64,000 nt of DNA from Bacillus sp. EB600 (GTDB lineage: Bacteria; Bacillota; Bacilli; Bacillales; Cytobacillaceae). Made by a program: the position numbers and the translations under genes. Below the pieces are notes generated by a model. It worked only from the letters and a program-made list of their open reading frames with translations. It did no database searches and was not told the DNA's origin. The stretch spans positions 1 through 64,000 of the forward strand of contig NZ_JAEVLT010000006.1 of the NCBI RefSeq assembly GCF_024494385.1, given 5' to 3'. This document shows, in pieces, positions 43,506-52,364 of this stretch; the first letter of the stretch is position 1; each line of letters begins with the position of its first letter.

Positions 43506-43961
43506 ATGCAAGTAAGAGACTTCATGATTACCAAAGTTTTTACTGTAAAACCTTCGACTACTATCAAAGAACTGTTACATGTGCTCAATTCAAATCGAAT
43601 TGGTGGTGTGCCAGTTGTTGATGATAAGGATCATTTAGTAGGTATGGTATCAGATGGAGACGTATTACGTTACCTATATCCAAAGCCACAAGGTATTGCT
43701 GGACTTGTTTATATAATAGAAGAAGAGAAAATTGAGGATGTATTACAAGAAAAGTTGGATAAACCAGTATCGGTAATCATGACCTAAAGAAATATCATCT
43801 TCGTGTCAGCTGATGAAAAGTTTGAAAGGACGATACGTTTGTTATCCCGACATCGTTACAAAAAACTCCCTGTAGTCAATGGGGCCGGTCGTGTTATAGG
43901 TGTTATTAGCAGGGGAGACCTGATAAATAATATTTCGAAAAAGATACCTTCCTTAGTATAG
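43506..43961 (+). pseudogene. CBS-domain pair protein broken by one stop codon
   Basis: From ATG 43506 the frame reads MQVRDFMITKVFTVKPSTTI and VPVVDDKDHLVGMVSDGDVL (first CBS domain), then TAA at 43785, and continues in the same frame with IIFVSADEKFERTIRLLSRH and LPVVNGAGRVIGVISRGDLI (second CBS domain) to TAG 43961. A single A-to-T type change explains the break (KRN expected). The full protein would be 151 residues, an adenine-nucleotide sensor. It may give only the first half. Confidence 0.85.
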
Positions 43962-44126
43962 AGCCCTCCAATAGTAGTAAGAGGTAATTACTTAGGGGTA
44001 GGGGATACAGAAACGAAGTATGGTTTTTCTTGTTTAGGAGTGTTTCGACAGTTGTACCTGCTGTTCCATGATCTTTTCTGTATGTCTTAATATGTCTCTT
44101 TTCTGCAAACATAAAAATTTCAATAA

Positions 44127-44160
44127 ACCTTTCGTAAAAGTTTAATTTTTACGAAAGGTT
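44127..44160 (+). terminator. Hairpin terminator
   Basis: AACCTTTCGTAAAA pairs with TTTTACGAAAGGTT around GTTTAATT, followed by ATTTTTG. Confidence 0.8.
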
Positions 44161-44291
44161 ATTTTTGTAAAGGTGATGTTAAATAACAATGTTGAATTAT
44201 ATTAAAAATAACAAGGTGGGTAATCAAATATGAAACTTGTAAACTCAATATTAATTTTATTTAGAAAAAACTGAAAATATTGATAAAATAA

Positions 44292-44320
44292 TTGACTTTG
44301 GTATAACAATATTATAATAT
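44292..44320 (+). promoter_or_regulatory. Candidate promoter of module 2
   Basis: TTGACT with TAATAT 17 bp downstream (or TATAAT at 15 bp). If used, the mRNA would carry a leader of about 470 nt running through a cre-like box (AGAAAGCGATTACA, 44363-44376, 12/14 to consensus) and the operator array. Confidence 0.45.
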
Positions 44321-44523
44321 CATATCAACAACATAGAGATTGCATCATTGTTTTATCAGAAGAGAAAGCGATTACACCAGAGAAAGTGACATTCTAGGGA
44401 AGGTAAAGCAGTTCAATCCCACACTTTTTTAAAGGAGAGCTTCTTTAGTTTACTAGGGGAATGCTAGAGAGGATTTGTTGTACAAAAGGGGCTGTAGCAG
44501 TGAGCTTAAATTGTAGTTACAAA

Positions 44524-44715
44524 AAACCAACCGGTCTGTTTATATGACTCGATTGTTCTAACCCTATGCAACCGGTTTGTTTAAAAGAGTCAATTGTACT
44601 TATCCAAAACCAACCGGTCTGTATTTAAAAACTCAATTGTGCACACATCAAACCAACCAGTCTGTGCAGGTGGATCAATTGTGCTTTTTATAAACCAACC
44701 GGTCTGTTTGTGAGT
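44524..44715 (+). promoter_or_regulatory. Five-copy operator-like array, period about 42 bp
   Basis: Five direct copies of AAACCAACCGGTCTGTTT, an imperfect dyad centred on CCGG. The CCGG (CCAG in copy 4) positions are 44531, 44572, 44614, 44657 and 44699, giving spacings 41, 42, 43 and 42 bp, i.e. four helical turns. In the first four units a second motif (TCAATTGT; first unit TCGATTGT) starts 19-20 bp further on, two turns away. It lies 77 bp before the first lactonase gene. A TetR-type repressor or activator binding all sites on one DNA face is the simplest reading. Confidence 0.75.
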
Positions 44716-44791
44716 TGCCCTTTCAACTCTAAATCATCGCCTTCGGATGCCTCTAGGGTGAGAATCTAATAAATGATAGGAGGTTTTACAA

Positions 44792-45856
44792 ATGCTAGAA
44801 AATTTACAAGGAAAAAGTTCAAGTGTTGTTCGTACTGTTCTTGGACCAGTGCCAGCTCAAGAACTAGGTGTTGTACTCATTCATGAATCACTTCTTTCCA
44901 TAGTACCTGGTGCAGAGTATGCGCCTGAGATTGATATGGATAGAAGTAAAATATTTGAGGTATTAAAACGTGAGCTAACTGAGTTTCGTAGACTTGGAGG
45001 AGGAACAATTGTCGATCGTACCGGTATGTTTTACGGTCGTGATGTAAAACTTTATGAAACTCTTTCGAAAACAACAGGTGTTCACATCATAACGTCCACA
45101 GGTTTAGGGCCTGAGCCAATGTTGAGTGGTTACTTCACAACACCGCAAACGCATCCTCCTACACCATGGCCAGCCGAACAATTTGCTGATTTATTCATAA
45201 AAGAGGTGACAGAAGGAATCGTAGTACCGCGTATTGAGCGATCAAGTACAGCAGGGTTAGTTACCTCAATCGCAAGTCAAAGCGGTATTACTGAAGTAGA
45301 AATTAGTCTATTCCGTGGTTCTGCAAAAGCAGCTCTCGCAACAGGTGTACCTGTATCCGTACAATACGGTGCAGATGCTGCAAGCGATTTAGAAATTTTA
45401 TTAGGTGAAGACATTGCACCAAATCGTGTCATCATTGGAGGACTTGACCGTCTAGATGCTGTTCAACGTAGAGAAGCATTAGCTGTTGCAAATCGTGGTG
45501 CGTATGTTGCTTTTGACCACGTAGGTTGGTCTACAAACGATGGTTACGTAAATGATGAGGAACGTGCTCAATTAATTATAGAGTTATTCGAAGCAGGTTT
45601 TGGTGGACAAGTACTAATTTCAACGAATGCAGTTGGTGTTGCAAAAGGTTATGAAGCAAAAAATCCTGGATTTGATTACTTACTAACAAAATTTGTACCT
45701 ATCTTGCGTAAAGTGGGTGCGACGGATGAACAGATTCGTATTTTACTAGAAGAAAACCCGCAGCGCGTACTTACTCTAGAGCTTAACGCAAAGAAAAAGA
45801 TAATAGGTTGGAACTATGATTGGGACAATTTATTCTCCCCTGTTGTGAATAGATAA
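44792..45856 (+). CDS. Phosphotriesterase-family protein lacking metal ligands (putative pseudoenzyme)
   Basis: A 354-residue (beta/alpha)8 protein that aligns over its length with the neighbouring lactonase at 45969 (shared VLGP, LGG..VD.TG..GRDV, TGV.II.STG, GVAKG..KNP-like end). The metal-binding residues are changed: HEH is HES, the carbamylated-Lys site LKVG is LVTS, THLSTD is VQYGAD, GHADV is GGLDR and SADAN is STNAV. Only the first His survives. Hydrolysis by the usual binuclear metal centre is therefore unlikely. It may be a structural or regulatory partner. GGAGG precedes ATG 44792. Confidence 0.85.
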   Translation: MLENLQGKSSSVVRTVLGPVPAQELGVVLIHESLLSIVPGAEYAPEIDMDRSKIFEVLKRELTEFRRLGGGTIVDRTGMFYGRDVKLYETLSKTTGVHIITSTGLGPEPMLSGYFTTPQTHPPTPWPAEQFADLFIKEVTEGIVVPRIERSSTAGLVTSIASQSGITEVEISLFRGSAKAALATGVPVSVQYGADAASDLEILLGEDIAPNRVIIGGLDRLDAVQRREALAVANRGAYVAFDHVGWSTNDGYVNDEERAQLIIELFEAGFGGQVLISTNAVGVAKGYEAKNPGFDYLLTKFVPILRKVGATDEQIRILLEENPQRVLTLELNAKKKIIGWNYDWDNLFSPVVNR

Positions 45857-45968
45857 GTGTAAAGGATGAAAAAATCGTTTCTTTCCTTAGATTGAAGGAA
45901 ATTCAATTAAAGTATACTGACTACGGAAATTTGATAATAGAGAAATAAACGTGAGGAGTGAAAAAACG

Positions 45969-46970
45969 ATGGGGAAGGTAAATACGGTTTTAGGCCCGAT
46001 CGCAACTGAAGATTTAGGAATCACAGCAATGCACGAACATATTGGGTTCGGTCTGCCAGGATGCGATTTAGATACAAAATGGTGGAAAAGTCATGAAGAA
46101 GCGTTTGAAGTGACAATCCAAAAATTACGCCGCTTCCGTGAACATGGCGGGAAAACATTCGTAGACTGCACAGGAATCGGAAATGGAAGAGATGTTGAAT
46201 ACTTCCAAGTGCTATCACGAAGAACAGGAGTAAATATTATCGCTGTTACAGGCTTTGTAGCCGGAGATTCAGCTCTTCCATATTTCCGTAATAAATCAGT
46301 TGAGTATCTTGCAGATTTATTTGTTCATGAAATTACAATTGGGATTGATAACACAGGGGCAAAAGCAGGTGCACTTAAAGTTGGTGTTAGTCGCGGCGGA
46401 CAATTAAGTGAGCTCGATAAACGCATTTATCAAGCAGCTGCCCGAGCTGCAGTAAAAACAGGTGCTCCAATTATCACGCATTTATCAACAGATGCTCAGA
46501 CGGCCATTGATATATTTGAAAGTGAAGGTCTACCGCTTAATCGCGTGTTGATGGGACATGCCGATGTTGGGCAAGATGCAGATGACGAGCGTGATGCAAT
46601 GATTGCACGTCTTGGTGGATATGTGGGATTTGATACGATCGGTTATGACACAGAGATGGAAAACTCACCATATTGGTCACGTCCTCGTCAAGAGCGCGTT
46701 GAGCATTTCCTTCGTTTCCTAGACAAAGGTTTTCTAGACCGTGCCGTTATTTCCGCTGATGCCAACTGCTGTGCTCTAGGCTGGCCAGGGTTAAAAGGGC
46801 ATTCTGTCAATTATCTTTTCGAAGAGTTTTTACCAGACCTTCGAAAAGCAGGAGTTAGTGAAGAAGTATTTGAGCAGCTTTTAGTGCACACTCCGGCGAA
46901 GTTCTTAACAATGCAAGAACCTCAAGTTCACGCTCCGGCGCATGGATTAACTTTTCAAGATCAACGTTAA
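45969..46970 (+). CDS. Phosphotriesterase-like lactonase
   Basis: A 333-residue amidohydrolase-superfamily enzyme of the PTE/PLL family with complete binuclear metal ligands: HEH in TAMHEHIGFG, the carbamylated Lys in GALKVGVSRG, His in IITHLSTD, His in LMGHADVG and Asp in VISADANCC. Family members open lactones (acyl-homoserine lactones, gamma/delta-lactones) or organophosphates. Its place in a catabolic operon favours a lactone intermediate. ATG 45969 follows GAGGAG. The 112-nt gap to the gene before contains a small TTTCCTT/AAGGAAA dyad. Confidence 0.88.
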   Translation: MGKVNTVLGPIATEDLGITAMHEHIGFGLPGCDLDTKWWKSHEEAFEVTIQKLRRFREHGGKTFVDCTGIGNGRDVEYFQVLSRRTGVNIIAVTGFVAGDSALPYFRNKSVEYLADLFVHEITIGIDNTGAKAGALKVGVSRGGQLSELDKRIYQAAARAAVKTGAPIITHLSTDAQTAIDIFESEGLPLNRVLMGHADVGQDADDERDAMIARLGGYVGFDTIGYDTEMENSPYWSRPRQERVEHFLRFLDKGFLDRAVISADANCCALGWPGLKGHSVNYLFEEFLPDLRKAGVSEEVFEQLLVHTPAKFLTMQEPQVHAPAHGLTFQDQR

Positions 46971-47116
46971 TTCGAAAAATGGATACATTACAAATCTAGA
47001 AAGTAGAAGTGAGGTTGGCTTCTGATTCAAGAAGTCAACCCCCTTCTTATAACGCTTGGATTAGATATATATGATTGGACAATGGCTCAAAAAAAAAAGC
47101 AGGGAGGTTAGGACAG

Positions 47117-48280
47117 ATGACTATAAAAGGAATGGCCTATATTGCCGGGGCGTTTGAGCACCCAACCCGTAAGGCTCCGGATAAATCGGTTGCCGCTTTA
47201 CATGCGGAATGTGCGAAAGGCGCACTAGAAGATGCAGGACTAACTTTTGCAGATGTTGATGGGTATTTTTGTGCAGGTGACGCACCGGGTGGAGTACTGT
47301 CTTTGGTCGATTATTTAGGCCTCAATGTACGTCATGTCGATGGTACAGACACTGGCGGTTCATCGTACATTGCCCATGTTTCACATGCTGCTCAAGCAAT
47401 CGCAGCGGGCAAATGCAATGTCGCGTTAATTACTATGGCAGGTCGACCACGTTCAGAAGGTAGAAGTGGAGTTAAACAAAAAATTACGGTTGCAAATGTT
47501 CCTGATACACCGTTTGAACTTCCTTTTGGACCAACTGCTGTGAATGAATATGCAATGGCAACGATGCGCCATATGTATGAATATGGTACTACTAGTGAGC
47601 AATTAGCATGGGTCAAAGTCACAGCTTCACAGCATGCCCAATACAATCCAAACGCGATGCTACGTGATGTAGTGACAGTCGAAGAAGTTCTTGCATCGCC
47701 AATGATTGCGGATCCATTGCATAAATTGGATTGCTGTGTAGTAAGTGACGGTGGCGGTGCTTTAGTTGTCGTAAGACCTGAGATTGCTAGAAGTCTGAAT
47801 CGTCCGTTTATCCGAGTGATGGGCGCAGGCGAAGCACCTAAAGGATTACTTGGCGGAAAAACCGACCTTACCTATTCTGGAGCAGTTTGGTCGGGACCTA
47901 AAGCCTTCGAGGAGGCTGGGGTTACACCTCAAGATATTAAATATGCATCCATTTATGATAGCTTCACCATTACGGTGTTGATGCAGCTTGAAGACCTAGG
48001 TTTTTGTAAAAAAGGCGAGGGTGGAAAATTCGTCGCTGATGGGAACCTGATTTCAGGAATTGGGAAGCTTCCAATCAATACAGATGGTGGCGGGTTGAAT
48101 AACAATCATCCAGCAAGTCGAGGCGGCATCGTAAAAGTAATCGAAGCTGTCCGCCAGTTGCGCGGGGAGGCTCACCCGCAAGTACAAGTGGGAAATTGTG
48201 ATATTGCGTTAGCTCACGGTACTGGTGGCGGGCTTGCAAGCCGTCATGGTAGTGCAACACTTATCATGGAGAGGGTGTAA
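47117..48280 (+). CDS. Thiolase-fold protein without catalytic cysteine (Ltp2/SCP2-thiolase-like)
   Basis: A 387-residue thiolase-superfamily protein of the lipid-transfer/SCP-x type. The position of the acyl-binding Cys (normally ACASG) reads DTGGSS, and the second thiolase Cys is replaced in LAHGTGGGL. IYDSFTITVLMQLEDLGFC and NTDGGGLNNNHPASRGG are typical of the subgroup that pairs with DUF35 proteins, in which Ltp2-type members catalyse retro-aldol C-C cleavage of acyl-CoAs. The DUF35 partner follows after 3 nt. ATG 47117 lies after GGGAGG. Reaction inferred from this precedent. Confidence 0.83.
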   Translation: MTIKGMAYIAGAFEHPTRKAPDKSVAALHAECAKGALEDAGLTFADVDGYFCAGDAPGGVLSLVDYLGLNVRHVDGTDTGGSSYIAHVSHAAQAIAAGKCNVALITMAGRPRSEGRSGVKQKITVANVPDTPFELPFGPTAVNEYAMATMRHMYEYGTTSEQLAWVKVTASQHAQYNPNAMLRDVVTVEEVLASPMIADPLHKLDCCVVSDGGGALVVVRPEIARSLNRPFIRVMGAGEAPKGLLGGKTDLTYSGAVWSGPKAFEEAGVTPQDIKYASIYDSFTITVLMQLEDLGFCKKGEGGKFVADGNLISGIGKLPINTDGGGLNNNHPASRGGIVKVIEAVRQLRGEAHPQVQVGNCDIALAHGTGGGLASRHGSATLIMERV

Positions 48281-48283
48281 ATC

Positions 48284-48697
48284 ATGGGAACTATATATCA
48301 GCAAAGAAGGATGTCCATTCCTGAGATTTATCCGGAACATCAAGAGTATTGGGATGCCGCAGCAGAAGGCAAGTTATTAATAAAGAAATGTGATTCCTGT
48401 GGTGAATTTCATTACTACCCACGTATACTATGCCCATTTTGCATGAGTGATAAGACTTCATGGAAAGAAGCTAAGGGGACAGGTAGTATATACACGTATA
48501 GTGTGATGCGACGAGGCGCCCCATATGCCATTGCGTTCGTTACGCTCGATGAAGGTCCAAAAATGATGACAAATATCGTCGATTGTAATTTAGATTCAGT
48601 GCACATAAATCAAAGAGTAAAAGTTGTATTCAAGCAAAGCGGCGACCAAGACCATCCAGGTCCTTTTATATCTTGCTTCACACCTATTGAAGATTGA
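48284..48697 (+). CDS. DUF35 Zn-ribbon/OB-fold protein, partner of the thiolase-fold protein
   Basis: A 137-residue protein: a helical N-terminal hook, a rubredoxin-like zinc ribbon (CDSCGEFHYYPRILCPFC, four Cys) and a C-terminal OB fold (GTGSIYTYSVMRRGAPYAIA). DUF35 proteins bind acyl-CoA and form complexes with thiolase-like enzymes such as Ltp2. Its ATG is 3 nt after the thiolase stop, with GAGAGGGTG in the thiolase end. A stable complex of the two products is expected. Confidence 0.88.
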   Translation: MGTIYQQRRMSIPEIYPEHQEYWDAAAEGKLLIKKCDSCGEFHYYPRILCPFCMSDKTSWKEAKGTGSIYTYSVMRRGAPYAIAFVTLDEGPKMMTNIVDCNLDSVHINQRVKVVFKQSGDQDHPGPFISCFTPIED

Positions 48698-48874
48698 TAA
48701 GGACAGTTATCATGCTCATATCGCTTAAGTTAATGACGCAACTACAACAAAGGCTATATAGGCAGATTTATCATGCTGCTAGTGAACATAATAGTTTTTT
48801 AATTAAGTAGGTTACAATTCATCGTACAGCTTAAACACGTATGTAGAAAGACGAAGTAAAGGAGAGCGCATGAA

Positions 48875-50572
48875 ATGATTATCACTAAGGACGTACGTTT
48901 TAAAATGCGAGACGGCGTGCATATCGCTGCAGATATTTACCGTCCTGATAGCAAAGAAAAAGTACCAGCATTACTTGCTCTTAGCCCATATGGTAAAGAA
49001 CTACAAGCGCAAGCACTAACGTTACCTCCGCAAGCACGTCCAAGTCATCTTTGGAACGGAGCGATTGAAGCAGGTGACATTCGCGAAGTAGTATCACGAG
49101 GCTATGCCCATATTATCGCAGACGTACGCGGCACAGGTGGTTCTAAAGGTCAAATGTGTGGGAACTATAATTCTGGTGGTCATGGAGATGGGAAAGATAT
49201 CTATGACATCGTGGAATGGCTAGCAGGGCAAGATTGGTGTGACGGAAATATTGGGATGATCGGTATTTCCTACTTTGCATCTGTTCAAATTTTAGGTGCA
49301 GCAGAAAAACCACCACATTTAAAAGCAATTTTTGCAAATGGTGGTCATTTCGACCTTTACGAGCTTTGCTATCACGGCGGTATCATGTGGTTAATGCCTC
49401 GTGCTTCCCGTGAAGGTCGTGGAGGCGACAGTGGAAATGCATTCAATAATGTGGCAAGTAAGCGTTCAAAAGTATTTTCACCAGAAGAACTTACAGAGAA
49501 GACTCAAGAGCGCTTAAATGACCCAGATATTGCGCATTGGTCAGACTTTGTTCACCTATTACACTATCAAAATCGTCATGAATTATGGATGGATTATTTA
49601 TTAAATCCACTAGATGGTCCATTTTGGAAAGAAAATAGTGCGATAGAGGTTGCGCATAAGGTAGATATTCCAGTTTACTTCCAAGCAAAATGGGGACGAG
49701 GCTGGAATGTGGAAGGCACTATTGAATGCTTCCACAAGGTATCAGGCATTAAAAAGCTTGATATACAAGCGCTTCCACCAATGTTAGAGCGTCCGTTCCA
49801 TGAGAGCCACGACGAAATGTTCCGCTGGTATGATTACTGGTTAAAAGGCATCGATAATGGCATTATGGATGAACCAGCAGTTCAGTTCTCTGTAGAAGGC
49901 TCTAATAAATGGCGCAAAGAGGAACATTGGCCATTGCCACAGGAGGAAAAGAAAGCGTTCTACTTACGCCCACGACACAAAATTAGCGAAAAACCAGAGC
50001 CGTTAACATCTGAATATGCCCATCCAGATGGTTTTTACCAAGCGCCATTAACAGTAACAACAACATCAGAAAAGATTAAATGGACTAGTGATAAATTCTC
50101 AGAGCCAGTTGAAATTACTGGTACAGGAGCTTTATATATTTATGCAGAAATCGATACAGATGATACAAACTTCATTGCGAAGCTTTATGATGTAGATCCG
50201 AGCGGCAAACGTACATTAATGACATCAGGATATCTAAAAGCATCCCATCGTGAATTAGATGAAGAAAAGTCAACATATGGAGAGCCATGGCATCCACATA
50301 ACCGTGTGGTACCAGTAACATCTGGTGAGATTAATGAGTATGCGATTCGCTTATATCCATTCTCATTCTTCATTCAACCAGGGCATCGTTTGGAATTAGA
50401 TCTTGCATGTAACGAACCGCTTGATGGAGAAGATGCAAAGTTATTACCGCCAGATAGTTACCATTTACCAAGTGGTCGTGCCACAACGCACAAAATCTAT
50501 CGGGATGCTGATCACCCATCACGCTTAGTACTGCCAGTAATTCCAAAACCATATGACATTACAAATAAATAA
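48875..50572 (+). CDS. CocE/NonD-type alpha/beta hydrolase (S15 family)
   Basis: A 565-residue hydrolase with the CocE/NonD X-Pro dipeptidyl-peptidase layout: an alpha/beta core (MRDGVHIAADIYRPDSKEKV, VRGTGGSKG, nucleophile Ser in GMIGISYFASVQ near 135), a helical cap and a C-terminal jelly-roll (from about 345: FSEPVEITGTGALYIYAEID). No signal peptide. Family members hydrolyse esters and amides (e.g. cocaine esterase). Here an ester or lactone of the pathway substrate is probable. AAAGGAGAG precedes ATG 48875. Confidence 0.87.
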   Translation: MIITKDVRFKMRDGVHIAADIYRPDSKEKVPALLALSPYGKELQAQALTLPPQARPSHLWNGAIEAGDIREVVSRGYAHIIADVRGTGGSKGQMCGNYNSGGHGDGKDIYDIVEWLAGQDWCDGNIGMIGISYFASVQILGAAEKPPHLKAIFANGGHFDLYELCYHGGIMWLMPRASREGRGGDSGNAFNNVASKRSKVFSPEELTEKTQERLNDPDIAHWSDFVHLLHYQNRHELWMDYLLNPLDGPFWKENSAIEVAHKVDIPVYFQAKWGRGWNVEGTIECFHKVSGIKKLDIQALPPMLERPFHESHDEMFRWYDYWLKGIDNGIMDEPAVQFSVEGSNKWRKEEHWPLPQEEKKAFYLRPRHKISEKPEPLTSEYAHPDGFYQAPLTVTTTSEKIKWTSDKFSEPVEITGTGALYIYAEIDTDDTNFIAKLYDVDPSGKRTLMTSGYLKASHRELDEEKSTYGEPWHPHNRVVPVTSGEINEYAIRLYPFSFFIQPGHRLELDLACNEPLDGEDAKLLPPDSYHLPSGRATTHKIYRDADHPSRLVLPVIPKPYDITNK

Positions 50573-50701
50573 TGAAGAAAAAAGGTGAAATCATCGGACA
50601 ATGAATTGGTAGTCTTTCCCGATGAAAGATCCTCTACAGCGCCTTCTTCTATAAAGAGGGAGTGCGCTGTTGCACAAACTTTAAGATAGGGGGTGAACAA
50701 C

Positions 50702-51652
50702 ATGACAAATGAAGTACGTGTTATTCCGATTGAATGTAAATTTGGTCCAGTTTCTGCATTTGCCTATTATGTAGATGCACCAGAACCAGCAATCATTGAT
50801 ACCGGTGTGAATGCTTCTGCAGTTTCCAACATTGAACCAACTTTGGCTGCACATGGCATTCGTATAGAAGATATTCGTTGGATTTTGTTGACGCATGGTC
50901 ATGTGGATCATCTCGGTGGTGCTTATGCAGTATGGGAAAAAACAGGACGACGGGCTAAAGTGGCTATTCCTAAAAAAGAAGCTCGTTTATTACGGGATCT
51001 TAATGAACATATTGTCGATTATAAGGCCCTCCAAGGGAAATACATCACGGACCCGGAAATTCAAGATAAACATATCACCATGTTAACAACAGATATTGGT
51101 GGCAATATCGATCCGGACTTGGAAGTAGTTGATGGGGATGGTATCAATCTTGGAGATGATATCACGATTAAAGTGATGGAAACTCCTGGTCATTCAATCG
51201 GATCTGTAACATTTATAATAAATAAATTAGATTGGGCATTCGCAGCGGATGCTGTTCAAATGTATGGCGGTTTAGGTGGATTACCAACAATTGAAAACCC
51301 AACATTATATCGTCAAAGTGTACAACGTTTGTTAGAAGAAGTTCGTCCTAAACGATTATTCTTAGGTCATCCATTCCGCGATTTTAAAGGGGATATGCAA
51401 AGTGCTCAAATTGAGGGTGAACAAGTAACTGCGGTGTTACAAGATAGTCTGGATATGGATGCCAAATTACGTGATGTGATTAAACGATATGTAACATTTG
51501 ATCATGCTGTAGAGCATCATGAACTGTATGGACCATTCGGTTCCATTGCTGAAGCAATTGGTTATACAGGTGACCCACGACATTTACCTTGTGCATTCTT
51601 TGTGACGATGCATGGTTATAAAGAAGAACTAATTGGTAAATCAAGTAAATGA
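50702..51652 (+). CDS. MBL-fold metallohydrolase
   Basis: A 316-residue metallo-beta-lactamase-fold enzyme with a full metal set: LLTHGHVDHLGG (HxHxDH), ETPGHSIGS, FAADAV and FLGHPF. The C-terminal 70 residues are helical. This layout occurs in glyoxalase II-like and lactonase-like hydrolases, so a thioester or lactone is a likely substrate. ATG 50702 follows GGGGGTG; the GTG at 50693 is part of that site. The next gene begins 16 nt later. Confidence 0.87.
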   Translation: MTNEVRVIPIECKFGPVSAFAYYVDAPEPAIIDTGVNASAVSNIEPTLAAHGIRIEDIRWILLTHGHVDHLGGAYAVWEKTGRRAKVAIPKKEARLLRDLNEHIVDYKALQGKYITDPEIQDKHITMLTTDIGGNIDPDLEVVDGDGINLGDDITIKVMETPGHSIGSVTFIINKLDWAFAADAVQMYGGLGGLPTIENPTLYRQSVQRLLEEVRPKRLFLGHPFRDFKGDMQSAQIEGEQVTAVLQDSLDMDAKLRDVIKRYVTFDHAVEHHELYGPFGSIAEAIGYTGDPRHLPCAFFVTMHGYKEELIGKSSK

Positions 51653-51668
51653 GAGGAGGAAACTCGAT

Positions 51669-52364
51669 ATGATACAGAAAGAATATGAGAATGCAGCAAA
51701 AGCCGTTGCAGATATACAAGATGGGTCAACGTTGCTTGTTGGAGGATTTGGCGGTAGCGGATTACCTTCACAACTTGTTGCAGCACTTGTAGAACAAGGA
51801 GCAAAGGATCTAACGGTTGTATCGAATAATATTGGCGCCGTTAGTGATGGTGTAGCAGCGCTGATTAGCAACAACCAAGTAAAAAAAATCATCTGTTCTT
51901 TCCCAGTTGGACCACATGCTGATGATTTAATTGATCGTCTCCAAAAAGGGACGATAGAGTTAGAAATCGTTCCACAAGGGACATTAGCGGAGCGGATTCG
52001 TGCAGGTGGAGCGGGTATTCCAGCTTTTTATACACCGACAGCAGTGGGCACGGAGCTAGGAGAAGGAAAAGAAACACGTGAATTCAATGGTAGTGTTTAT
52101 ATTTTAGAGCATGCAATCACAGGTGATTTTGCCTTTATTAGAGGAGATGTAGCAGACCGTTGGGGAAACGTTGTTTATCGCAAAACCCAGCGTAACTTTA
52201 ACCCTATAATGGCGGCAGCAGCTACCGTAACGATTGCTGAAGTTAGTGAAATCGTAGAAGTAGGAGAACTTGATCCGGAAAATATTATCACACCAAGTAT
52301 TCACGTACACCGTTTAGTTAAGGCAGAGCAGGTGCAAGAAAGGAAGGTGCTAGTAAATGAGTAA
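51669..52364 (+). CDS. 3-oxoacid CoA-transferase, subunit A (second copy)
   Basis: A 231-residue class I CoA-transferase alpha subunit with LLVGGFGGSGLPSQ and [21 protein letters not shown]. It is a paralogue of the product of 14872. GAGAGGAGG precedes ATG 51669, 8 nt upstream. Its end overlaps subunit B by 8 nt. In module 2 it should activate a pathway acid with CoA, providing the acyl-CoA for the thiolase-fold/DUF35 pair. Confidence 0.9.
   Translation: MIQKEYENAAKAVADIQDGSTLLVGGFGGSGLPSQLVAALVEQGAKDLTVVSNNIGAVSDGVAALISNNQVKKIICSFPVGPHADDLIDRLQKGTIELEIVPQGTLAERIRAGGAGIPAFYTPTAVGTELGEGKETREFNGSVYILEHAITGDFAFIRGDVADRWGNVVYRKTQRNFNPIMAAAATVTIAEVSEIVEVGELDPENIITPSIHVHRLVKAEQVQERKVLVNE

Noticed and set aside
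44524-44715. CRISPR array
   Set aside because: Only the 16-18 bp motif repeats, the copies are imperfect, the 24-26 bp intervals also share a TCAATTGT motif, and there are no cas genes.
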